NCBI GenBank assembly: GCA_030248065.1
Contig: JASAMV010003875.1
Coordinates: 1 to 64,000 of the forward strand
DNA from: Rhynchonema sp. JSB1_4
Lineage: Eukaryota > Nematoda > Chromadorea > Monhysterida > Xyalidae
DNA: 64,000 nucleotides
Direction: 5' to 3'
Of the stretch, positions 26,979-38,115 are shown one piece after another. A program made the position numbers and the translations under genes. The notes below the pieces were generated by a model. That model was not told the origin of the DNA. It searched no databases and saw nothing but the letters and a program-made list of their open reading frames with translations. Each line of letters starts with the position of its first letter. Positions within the stretch are counted from its first letter, which is position 1.

Positions 26979-27550
26979 CGTCAAGCAAATATGTTTCGCA
27001 GAGTAGTGATTCTTTTGTGTCGATGATCACAACGAAATAGAAACAACACACACACTGTTGCAATAACCAGCTGTCACCATATTACAAGTGCGATACGTCA
27101 AAATAATGCCACCAGCTATTGATACTATTGGCACTATTGTGTCCTTATCGCATTAGGACGCTGAGGAAAACGAGATCGCAACGGAAACCAGCAGGAAGGT
27201 ATGTACAGGTTCAACGTCATACACACATCGCACAAGTCCACTGGGTGTCACGCTATTGTGAAAAGTCATTGATAAGCTGTGGTGCACAGCTGCTTGACGA
27301 CGGGTGAGAAAGTTATGTTGAGGTGGAGGTGAGGAAACACGATTGGTCATGATTGGTTCCCACAGAACTGAGAAGATAAAATAATTTTTCAACATTTCAA
27401 ATTGCGACTGCGATCAGAGTGCACCATGCTTCATATACATACAATGCAATGCACATGATTTCAGCTGTTTTTAATGTTTTTTCACACGTATCTGCGCAAT
27501 CTGAAACAGCATAACAGATCTCGTCAGAATCAGCACCTTGGCAAAAAGCA

Positions 27551-29969
27551 TCATTTTTCCCGTGAATCCTGATTTTTCATGTTGAGTTCATCTCTGAGCG
27601 CAAAGAATTGCTGAATCAAAAACACCGTGTCCTCTCTCAACACGTTAGTAACATCGTCGACGTTCTTCCCATCGACCGGTATCACACCTGAAAGCTGGAT
27701 CCAAGATGTTTCAAGAAAACGCCGGAATTTTCAGTAACTCTTAACTGACAATCTAAGTAAAAAATCATCTGAGTTAATGTAACACACACTATTTTCTGAA
27801 ACATAATAATGAACCGACCCTTCTTAATCTGAGTCTGAACTCCGGTCATCAAGGGAGCAAAGAACGACAACATAAACTCGTATGACGGCCACAGAAGATT
27901 TAGCAGCTGCGTTTTGCTTGGTACGGTAGGTTGGGTGTTGCCTGAAAGTCTTCTGTTTTTCTTGTTGATTCTCACACTCTTGGTACATGCGTTGATGGAC
28001 TGACTCATGCTACCGTCTTTCTTCATTTGTTTGTCAAATGCATCGTGATAGACCTCGAATAGCTCGACGACATTTGCGCGATCGACGACAGCGAAATACA
28101 TGGCGCGAGCCACGTCGATCATCGGGTTTCCCCAGAAAACTATCTGGAAAGGAAAGTGAAAAACTTGCATTTTGGAACTTCTCTTGAGTTCTGGGCACAA
28201 AAGTAGTATATCCATTCTCCTATAGTGACGCAAAAAAAATTTTATCGATGGTTCACCGTATTATTACAATGAGCAAGCTGTGTTTGCGAATCAAATAGTA
28301 TCAACATAAAAACGGTGTATCCCCCACCTGCCAATCCAACAGCGCTACCAAATCTCCACAGGGTTCACCCTTATCATCCACTTGAAACATCACATTGTTT
28401 GTGTGCACATCACCGTGACACATCATGTCCTGCACGTCGAACTGATGATTCAATTTCCAAACTTTCATCCAATCCTCCGTGGCCAGTTTGAGTTCTTCAG
28501 ATCGTTGGTGCACTTCTGGCGCTAAAACACAGAATGGATATGTCGTATAACACGACAAGGGCGTGCAGTTCTTTGATGTTGTATGTAAGAGGCTCAGTCA
28601 TTGATGTGTGCACGGCGTTGATGTGTGTGAGTCGTTAACTCACGCATTTGTAGTTGACCTTGTGCCCTTACTTTCGAAAGCAGATTGAAAGCGACTTGCA
28701 ATTAATCAGCAACGTGTACAGCGTTGGTAAACTGCTTTTGGCATATTGGACAGTACTCACGAAAGTAGTCCTTATTGTCTTGCAAATACGTTTTCCAGTC
28801 ATTGAAGCCGCTTTCCATCCATGCATCGAAATCGCCTCTCATTGATTCAAAGTCGACAAACTTCACGTTGCTCACGTCGTGTGACAATGACCAGGCATGT
28901 AGACGGCCTAACTGCACCAGCAACTGAAGTGTCAATTAAAATATTTGCTTGAACTTGCAGTAACTATCAAAAATACACATGTGCTTACATGCTTACCTTC
29001 CTTACTTGCCTACCTGATGAACTTGATGCGACTTCAGTTTCTCAGCTTGGAGAAAATTGACGACTTTGCCACGCCCGCTCAGGTCTTCCATCAGAATGTA
29101 GGCCGATTCACCATTTTCCAGCCCTCCGATGGCTACGTAATTGTTGTGATAAATACTCAGATGTTGATGATGAGCATCAGAAAAAAATTGCGCATGACCA
29201 GACATTTGTGGGCACGTCTGGCTGCCCTCTATATACGAACATAATTGACTGACGATGAACTAATGTGAGGTCCATCTGCCTCATCATGTCGAACCGATCA
29301 AGAACACGTCGTCAATCTCACTGTTTCCGGAAATTCAAACACCCTTCACCTGACAACTCTTTGCATCCATAGATGACGGGCAGTTTGACCGGCAAGTCAG
29401 GCACTTTGGCGAACATTTCGTACGTGGACACCTCCCCGTTATGCACCTGAACGGGGTAAAGGGAAGTCGGACTGGATTCTGCTATCAAATGCAAAGACAC
29501 ATTGTTTGATATAGTGATAAGGAACAAAGGGTCAACAGATCACAGTAATTTGAGTGAAAGCTAACGCACCCGATAAATATCTTGCTTGAACTTCTCCATT
29601 TGCTCCATCATTTCTTCATTACAGATCATCTTCAGCTTGTCACCGGTCGGAATCTTGCAGACAACGCAGTTCGGCAACTGGTTATTCTGCTGGTCCCATG
29701 TTAGCTGGATTTTGGCCATCACCTGCAACAGCGGTACTATTCGTATTTCGTTGATCTTCTCGTGTTTGTCCGTTAAGACGCAATCATTAACCTACTTGGA
29801 ATGAAAACCGGGGCAGATCACTAACCGACAGGAATCCCTTTCCGTAACCAATATCTTCTGCCGACCATTTCGTGATTTTTCCATTTGTTTTCAGGTTTTT
29901 ATTGATCACATCTTGCACCTCACCGATTGTCATTGATGTTTCACAAACCTTGGCACTTCGATCAGCCAT
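27551..29969 (-). CDS. CHK-like kinase 3
   Basis: Nine minus-strand exons join to 419 residues: 29826-29969, 29570-29722, 29350-29446, 29014-29132, 28761-28923, 28328-28521, 28014-28143, 27819-27941, 27551-27687. It is closely similar to CHK kinase 2 throughout: GFLSVMAKI, LPNCVVCKIPT, YGCKELSG, YILMEDLS, LGRLHAWSLSHDV, HGDVHTNN (about 261-268), LLDWQ (about 286-290), LLWPSYEFMLSFF and IPVDGKNVDD near the end. The first seven exons have exactly the same lengths as in CHK kinase 2. The 572-nt gap between this stop and the CHK 2 start is short enough for tandem promoters or co-transcription; the sequence does not decide which. Confidence 0.88.
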
Positions 29970-30364
29970 TATCTATGTATTTGTGACTCCTGAAGCTATT
30001 GATAACTGTGATTTTTGACAGGAGCTTCACGTTTACTGGTGGTATGGGAGACGACTACACACTTGAGGTGTTGCACTTACTAGCTATAGAACACCGGTGC
30101 GATGATGTACGCAGAGCAGTCCTGTTGCAAAGGACGACATTATTCTGCTGCTGGTACATATGTACAATATGTCACTAACGCACAGGGTCAGGTCATCTTA
30201 TCGCTCCACATTTTGATATGCACCTGGTGCCAAGACGCTGATATGTTCATACGTATATATGTTTTGAAACCGGTTTTTTCTTAACCGCGTCGTTTGGTTC
30301 AGTCTGGTTGCGGATCTGGGGGAAATTTTTGTCGCCTTCCCTCGTTATCTGCCAACAAACCACC

Positions 30365-30465
30365 CTTGCGGTGCGGTAACGGTGGCCGGGCGATTGAACA
30401 AAGCCGGTTTGGGCATGACCACTTTGACCAAGAAAAAAGTGAGCACAGCCAAAAGAGCAGAGCTT
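30365..30465. repeat. Dispersed repeat, copy 1
   Basis: The segment with GGCCGGGCGATTGAACAAAG and AAAGAGCAGAGC matches 34618-34705, which has the same order of words with substitutions. Origin unknown. Confidence 0.55.
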
Positions 30466-31487
30466 TTATTTCGTTCCACTCGCTTAAACTTAGGCTGATT
30501 TTGGTGTCAGACTTGGGCTGCTTTACTGAGTCTGATTCTTAGACCGATTGAGTAGTTAAGAGCGAGATCAATTGTGGTCTTTTTGGTCTCATCAGTTAAG
30601 ATTTGGCTTTTCTAAGAGATATCTAGCCGATGTAAAACTTCACGCTGACTCCAAAAGTCGAATCAGTTTTGAAAAAAATCCTCCCGTGAAGGCAATGGAA
30701 GAGAGAATCCGATTTTTGCACGTTTTTGGAGGGGGTTGAGTAAAATGTTCATGACTTTTTTTTAGAAACGTCGCAGTGAACAAATTTAAACACTACTGTG
30801 TTTATATGATTACATTCTGTATCTACTTATTTCAAAAACAACTAAAAGATGCCGTATTCACGAAACGATTTTTAGAAAAAAAACAAGAAAAATTGACACT
30901 GTCACTATTTTGGGTCCCCTGGTCGTGTCATGCGAGTCCTCGCAGATCCCTTTTTTTGCACGTAGCCTCAGCGCTTTATAACATCGTTTACGATAAAAAA
31001 AGTCAAAATCGATGAAACCTGCATGTTCCCATTTTTGCGATTTTTTGAACTCAACGCTAAGGAGGTCGAAAAACAGTTTTTGGCCATTTTGGTCTTTTGT
31101 ATGGGCCAAACTAAAAACTAAAAACTTAAAAACTTTCAAAAAACGTCAGTACACATTCCCGTCAACCTGCAGTTTGAAAGAGTTTTTCCAAAAAACTTTT
31201 TTTCACCATTTTCAAGCCATTTCTTTAATGGAGTCTTTTGCAACGTGCCGTGTGGATTTTGATAAGAACTGCCACAATAATGAGAATGAGAATTATGTAA
31301 TTTCATACGTGATGAAGTCGGCTTCATTCATTATAATAAAGCTTACAGCACAGCCACTTGGAAGCGGATTTCAAACAACGCGGACAATCTCCCAATAAAG
31401 CTCAGTCAGCCTGCTCGGCCAAAATAGTACACGACAACAGGTCACCGCTCAGCGTGATTTTCTGGTGATTATCATGAATTCGACAGA

Positions 31488-32250
31488 CCAATCTATAAAA
31501 CGATTATAGAGAACTAATAGGTATCACGTGTGCTTTCACACATACATAGATACACTGGCTCAGGATCATGAACTGAGGCTTTTAATTTGATGGAGTCCCT
31601 GTTCAGAGTATCATTTAGAGGTGCTCTACTTGGAGAACTCAAGCAATACCTCCGGGTGTCACCATACAAGTTGGGTCCCAGGCAAAAAATTTTCAATTTT
31701 TGAAAAATATGTTGTATTGATTTCATTTATCCTGAAACGTCGCTTGCAACAGTTTTCTAAAAAAAAATTTTCGTCAAAAAAATCAAAAAAAAATTTTTAA
31801 AAGGTCGCTAATTAAAAAATTTTTTTCGACCCTGTGTGGCGGGCTTATTCGGAAAAACTTTAATTACTCGAACAAGTGTTGCCAGTGGTGGCTCATTCTA
31901 GGACGCATTTTTACTCCTTTGATTAGGACATAACCAGCTGCAGTACATAAACGGAAATTGTTTCCTATTGTCATTGGATCAGCATCATCAATGTTTTCAA
32001 CGTGAAATAGTATTCTGCGACAGCCCACGCAGATAACCGAATAATCGAGTCGCCTTCGAATGTGTGTTCATGATCCCCACGCAGGAGTCAGCGTGACAAA
32101 AACTTTTTAGTTTTAGAAAATGTTTGGGTAACGTCTTTATTTCACCTGAAAAATTTCTAATTAAAAAAATTTATCAAAAACAAATATTTTTGTGTTTTTA
32201 AAGAAAATAGCGCTCTAATAAAATTTTCAGCCCTGCTCTCCGAGAACAGC
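31488..32250. mobile_element. Transposase-less relative of the 56705-59299 element
   Basis: It aligns with 57485-58030 and with 59090-59299: shared landmarks are ACGATTA-AGAGAAC, CAGGATCATGAAC, CCAGTGGTGGCT, CACGTGAAAT-like TATTCTGCGACA, TGATCCCCACG and GCTCTAATAAAATTTT before CAGCCCTG. The DD34D transposase and one copy of the direct repeat are absent here. No matching left terminus or target duplication was found, so it may be truncated. Confidence 0.6.
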
Positions 32251-32737
32251 CTGTAAAATTATTTTACCAAAATTGTCGGTAAACCATGAAAACATAGACT
32301 GTTTGCAGTTTATGTAAAAAAATACGGTCAGTCTGTGACGTCTACAAACCGCCTGTAAAATTTTGCAAAAAAAGCTCGCAGGAGATGAATTTTTTTGCTG
32401 CTCACAACAGGATATGACTGCTGCTGTGGATATGACATGTTTATAAGGTGTGTAACAACACGGTATGCTTTATTTTATGAAATTTTTCGGCCCGTATCCG
32501 AGGTAACGCGCCATATGGTTTCCGTTCGTTCCCGGTTTCCACCCCCACCGACGGATGGACAGCCAACCCTACATGTGAGTGCAGTGCTCGTCGCCTATAA
32601 TTCTTCTGCTGAACACTGGTGAATGCTGGGCTGTATCGTATGCTGCATCATCCTTGGTCAGACGAAAAGTGGGGCTGATTCAGCAAGGAAACACCACCGA
32701 TAGTTCTTAGTTTCAGACACGAGCAATTGCAGGGAAT

Positions 32738-35700
32738 ATGAATAGCAACCTGACTGAAACATCAGCGATCACCTCGAAATCACCAATATTGCTAGCGCTG
32801 GTACAGTACGGCGTGCTCACAACCGCTTGTGTTGGGTGTGTGACCAATGGCTTCATTCTGTGGCTTTGTGCTAAATTTGAGGTTGGTTCGCATTGCAAAT
32901 ATAGTGCTTAAAGTTCTTTTTTTTAAATTAAAACCCAAAAACTTATAGGTCGACTTGGTGGTCGGATGTGATCGGATAGGATCGGTCTACCACGTCACTT
33001 CACATCAAAGTGATCGGATTGGACGTGCTTTGATGGTACATTAAGTGATGTGATGTGACTAGGGAGACTGATCATTTTGTTCTGACCTGATCTTGCACTG
33101 TGAACTCGAGCAGCGTGCCTTGTATTGCAGCAGCATCGCGTTGTTCTTACATACTTGCTATGCACAATGTGCAACCACGGCTTGCACGGCATACAAGACA
33201 CTTCCATAGACACAGATGAACAGCTGGGTGATATTGCAGAGATTGCAGGTGTATTATATAAAAACAATCTTCGGCCGCGCGCGCGTGAGTTGGGAAAGAC
33301 AGGTCCGATCACATCATATCAGTTATGCGACTACAGTCCGATAACATCCGATCACCAACCTTGATATCGACCATAATTTCTTTGAAACATTTATCAGCAA
33401 CTTCGATCACGAACCGAGCTGACGTCGATATGGCTGTTGGCCGTCACCGATTTTGTGCGCTCTGTGATGGTCATCATCATTAAGGGCTGTGACGGGCTCG
33501 GAAAGTACACTTGTGTGGTTGGGGTGCGGCTCTGAGAGGGCTTAAACAAAATAGGGCTTAAACGGATGATCTAGATCTACCTACAGCTTTGGGCACCTCG
33601 GTGTGCAGGCGTTACAGCATGGCCCTAAAAAAGCTTCAGATTGCATTGTGCGCGCAAGCTTAGCACGTTTCTAAACGGACGGTCAACTTTGGCGGTATGG
33701 TGTGCATGTGTGGATGGTTTCTGGAAATATTATTACATTTTTAAGTACAAGCACAATATCGTTTTTGCAGTGCTGTGCCCAATGCCATGATGTTTCAACA
33801 AGATGTTGTTGTGAAAATAAGCAATCACTGATTGAATAGCTCAAAAGAATATGACCACAGCTGCTGATCGCCACGGTAAATCAAGCCAGCATCACATAAA
33901 CGTTTGAACTTCACAGATAAGCTTTCAAATGATCTGCGCTATCACGATAAAGTAGCGATATTAATAACAAACAATCCATACTTGAACACAATGTGGGCAA
34001 CGTTGATTTTTCGCTTAGAAATAAGAGAAATAAGAAATAATACACGCTAAGCTATTATTTTCCGTCCATGCTGCGTATATTAAAATTCATGAAGTAGCAA
34101 GATCATGTGACCAAGACCACTAGTGCTGCAACTCGTTCTGGTCTGTTCCAATTATTTTATTTGCGAAAGTGGGTGAAAAAGAGTTCACATAAACCCATTA
34201 TCAACAAGGCTTTCAGGCCAAAAAATTAGGGAATTCGCTCCGGGTTGTTGTGTGTTGACTGCCATTCTCAAAAGAAACCCAAGGTTGAGTGATTGCCCCA
34301 TCGCACAATATAGGGCCGCGCCTGCGAATGCACTACTGCATCCCCTCGTTGGCCCGTCACAGCCCCTCAAAGTTCTCGACGTATCTGCACGCACATCGAT
34401 ACGTCGCGTTGACGCGATTTGCATGTATCAGGTTGCAGTTTGACAGCTTTGCATTCACATATCCCAGTTGGTCCGACAACAACAGCTCCAACCAGGGTTC
34501 GAACGAGATCTTGATCCCGCTTGAACCCTGACCTAACCTTTGTCAATGTCAAAAACACTTGGTCTCGGACTTGGAATTTGGCCAAATATACATTTAGTGG
34601 CGTGTTTCAAGCAGAAAGTATTCGAGGCGGACGGCCAATTGAGCAAAGCACTTTCGGGCAAGACCACCTTGAGCAAGTAAAAGAGCAGAGGCCAAAACAG
34701 CAGAACCTAAAAACGTGCCACACACAGCATCCAACAGCCAGCGGTGGTCGCAACGCGTCTGGGCATTCGCCTTGTCGCCTACATGGCTGTGGAGCGTCTG
34801 ATATCAATCAAGTGGCCCGTAAAGTTCCTTTCAATGAAACATCGCCAACGCACACTGTGTGTCACCGCTGGCATACTGATGTGGAACACGGCCGAGGTGG
34901 CAATGAACATGGCACAGTTGCAACGGCCGCACGAGCCAGGCTGTACCCTGTTGTATCAGGTGACAGCATCACGCAGCAGCGTCGTGTGTGCTGCCCGTTT
35001 CGACACCCCTGTTTCCACAGATGAGCGGTGCACCTGTCCGGCCTGACTTATACACACCGGCCATGAAAGACTCGATCGGTCGTCGATCGGTACCGTTTTT
35101 GCATGTTATGGTTGGCCACAGCATTATAGTTCCAGATGGTGGTTTGTTATTATTGTTTGTTGCTCCGAGGAACTGTGCTGTGCTAGCAACAAACCGTAGA
35201 CCGTCGTTAAAGAAATTTATTTATTTTATTTATTTGAGTTTTTGCACCTCCAGTGCCAGGTGAATGCAAACGCCCGCAGGCAATGTGGCAAATCCTGTTA
35301 GAAAAACATGAAAATCTAACGTGAATTGAAATCACAGGTTCACGATGTACATGTATAAATAAGCAAAGTACAGTCGTATTGTCCAGTAAATACTGAATTG
35401 TTACAGAAATTGCATACATAACATTTCGGAACATGTTCGTGCAGATCAACCAGAATTTTCCATGACTCATTTGAATGGTGTGTTGGTGGTCAAGGCCTGG
35501 AACTTTAAGAGTGTGAAGTGAAAGTAAAAGTAAAAAGTGTGAAAACACCCCGTTTGTTCAGGGCTGGGCGCTGGCCTACGCTGGCACAATCACTTGGATG
35601 ACGATTCTTGTAATCGCAGTGTTCTACGTGCTTTTGTTGGTCGTTCACGAAAACGCGCAGCAAACGGACGCATCAAACTCCACGTTGGAAAGCAGCAATA

Positions 35701-36538
35701 ATGTTGCGGTGATTTGAGCATTCTGTTTCAGATAACTTTATCAAAAATAAAACAAACTTTAAATTGATGTACTCAGTTGTCGCCATCCGAGAAGAATAAA
35801 CGACGATCGCGCGAAATGAGCAAACTCGTGCTGACCATCGTCGCCATGTGTGTACTCCTTTGCGGTTGGTTGACTGAAAAAGCGACTGTCACATTTAAAT
35901 ATTTCAATAATCGATTGATTGTCTTTGGTGGTAATTTTTGGCACTACCGGTACTGTCCAGCGGGCAACGAATTGGGTACAACAACAGATTGACTGCTTTT
36001 ACCTAGAATTCGTACATGTATTGAATCTGTTTCTCTTCGCTCGGAATGGTTTCGTCTGCGGCTGAGATCTTGGTTGCCCACCGGTGGGTTTTGAGCCCAG
36101 CAGGTAGGCAGAGCAGCAGCAGAGCAGGTCAAACACAGCTCAACCATCACCCCCACACAACTTGTGTTGTGCACAGCCATGAGTACGGTTACAGCGTGTT
36201 CATACTGTATTTATCTGCCAGGTGTGCCGTGGATTTTACTGCCGATTCTGTCGCCGCAGTACGACAAGCTTGCGAAACAATTGGTAGCGCTTGGCATCAC
36301 CCTCAACGCGTCACTCAACATTTTCATCTACATTTGGAGAGTGCCAGAGTTCAAAAAGTGTGCCAGAAAGGTGCTTGTGGCGCATGATATATTTTTTATA
36401 TTTCGATATTTTTGTAAAAATGGCCAAGTTTCATCTTTTACCCACTCTCGGGGACATACCGATGGTTTCCGATTGAAGCCCAGGGGCTCTGAAGGGAAAA
36501 TTCTGACAGATGGTGATACTAAGTGTCAGTTAATATAG
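32738..36538 (+). CDS. Seven-transmembrane rhodopsin-superfamily receptor (orphan)
   Basis: Seven exons join to about 389 residues: 32738-32881, 33398-33523, 34738-34959, 35021-35089, 35562-35702, 35777-35927, 36222-36538. TM1 is in exon 1 (GVLTTACVGCVTNGFILWL); TM2 is SIWLLAVTDFVRSVMVII; TM3 ends AYMAVERLISIKW, where ERL replaces the usual DRY; TM4 follows RQRTLC; TM5 is in exon 5; TM6 is SKLVLTIVAMCVLLCGW; TM7 contains LNASLNIFIYIWRVPEF, a form common in nematode receptors. An N-glycosylation site NLT lies at the N-terminus, and a Cys in exon 2 (YTCVVG) precedes TM3, as in family A. Ligand and G protein are unknown. The exon 4 donor and the cytoplasmic tail (a GT follows codon ARK at 36371) are the least certain parts. 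Confidence 0.75.
32948..33372. mobile_element. MITE in receptor intron 1
   Basis: The left end GGTCGACTTGGTGGTCGGAT and the right end, whose complement reads GGTCGATATCAAGGTTGGTG, form imperfect inverted repeats rich in GATCGGA. No ORF belongs to it. A related GATCGGA/GATCCGA-rich patch occurs near 41505-41640. Confidence 0.55.
34618..34705. repeat. Dispersed repeat, copy 2
   Basis: Matches 30365-30465 (GGACGGCCAATTGAGCAAAG, AAAGAGCAGAGGC). It lies just upstream of receptor exon 3. Confidence 0.5.
35205..35300 (-). mobile_element. Probable non-LTR retrotransposon 3' tail
   Basis: On the minus strand a unique block containing GCATTCACCTGGCACTGGAG runs into ACTCAAATAAATAAAATAAA, i.e. a LINE-like 3' end with an (ATAAA)n tail. 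No coding part is left. It lies in a receptor intron. Confidence 0.45.
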
Positions 36539-38115
36539 CACACGACAGCGACGAAAATGTTGTAAAAATTGAGCCTCTTTTCAGCAGTAGGCTTTATCGA
36601 ACTATTGAAAAATATTTTGTCCAGGTCTCACGGTGGCATATAACTGCGGCGCATCGCCCTATCATTTCTGTCCCCCATTCATCAGTAATTGAGTGGCAAT
36701 TTGAGAAAGTGTATGGCAGAACGGGACCAATGTTCGAAATATTCCCCACAGAGGGGATTTCATTAAAAAGAGGGTCTTTGTGTAAATAGGGCACACAAAT
36801 TATTCAGGCATTGGGAACGAACCCAACGATGAACAATACAGGGCACGCGATTTGGCGACGGCAGCGGGGATGCAGAAGAGAACCAAGTCTCTAAATACTG
36901 TATGCATGCAGTATGCAGAACATCAGACTATTGCAATTTATTGTCTGATTAGCGAAAGAAAACTAAAATATTTTAAATTTATTATTACTAAAATCTCCTA
37001 AAACAACCCCCCAAACCCAAAAAAACACCCAAAAAAACAAAAAAAATAAATCCCCAAACCCACCCTCAAAAACACACAAAAAACCCACCACCAAAACAAA
37101 CACACCAAACACAACAACAAAACACAGCCAAAAACCCCACCAGAAAAAAACAAAATATATAAGTATAGTCCGTCCATCAGCTCATGTCACTTTGTGATGC
37201 TGCTGGCCGACTTGTTCCCTTCCTCCACGTTCTAATGAAAGAGAAATTGAGTTTCCTAAAAAAATTAATTTTGCTCCTAAATTGTGATTTTTATGAACTC
37301 CACATGTTTTATCCATTTTAATTTAATTTAATTTTAAATTTGATCGAATTCAATGCTTTTCGACACATTCTATCATTTTTAGTCTTCTTTGTAAAATCGG
37401 TCCGACTCAATTTCTCTTTGTTCAGAATGCGGAGGAAGGGAACAAACCAGCCAGCAGCAACATAAAGTGTTATGAGCTGATGAACGGACTATCGTGAAGG
37501 TACATGCCGTACATTTTCTGTTCATACATACAGTATATCCACGATTTGATTTCTTGTCGAATTTTTTCCACAACTTCCACTTTCGTCAACAGCAGCACAG
37601 TGTATACCTATCTACCTAAATTCCGTGCAGGGTCAGTGACTTGCGTCATCTGCTTATATTGTTGCGAACTTTTCTACACTTGTTACTGTCGCTTTCTTAC
37701 CGCTTTTCTGACCCAGCAACTGTGGGGTTCCGAAAATTGTGGTGAATAAGCATTTTTGTTAGTGTGTGTGTGTGACCATTGAAAGTAAAAATCACTTGTA
37801 TCCACATTGAAGGGCACACGGGAAATACAAAATACAAAAATATCTATTTTGTGAGAGCACACCAAGCAACAACTTCGAAAAAACGTGCGCAAACACAGCA
37901 CATGTGGCAGCAGTACTACAGCCGCACCTTGTCTGCTTGTTTGTTGCTTGCCTTGTCTGATAAACATCTACAAACATTTATTGATTTTTGGCAGCAGTTT
38001 CAGGCGCGCAGTCAAAAAGCATGTGTGTGGGTACTAATACTACGTTGTACGTTTTTAAAGTACCTGGCCTTTAAACAAAACGAATTGGGATCAAACAAGA
38101 ATTATTAGCAATAAA
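36539..38115. other. Intergenic region with A/C-only tract and a hairpin element
   Basis: No gene is visible. About 36990-37140 consists almost only of A and C. An inverted-repeat element follows at 37166-37491. The region just before 38116 should hold the aldose epimerase promoter. Confidence 0.55.
37166..37491. mobile_element. Inverted-repeat element (MITE-like)
   Basis: Arms of about 85 bp are inverted: left TAGTCCGTCCATCAGCTCAT and right ATGAGCTGATGAACGGACTA, both continuing through GTTCCCTTCCTCC (or its complement) to AGAGAAATTGAG. The centre is AT-rich and has no coding capacity. Confidence 0.7.

Larger units (their letters stand above)
29970..32737. other. Transposon-rich intergenic region without a host gene
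   Basis: This contains a dispersed repeat (30365-30465) and a transposase-less relative of the large element at 56705-59299 (31488-32250). The remainder is AT-rich. ORFs at 30858-31400 on both strands are antisense shadows with no family resemblance. Confidence 0.55.
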
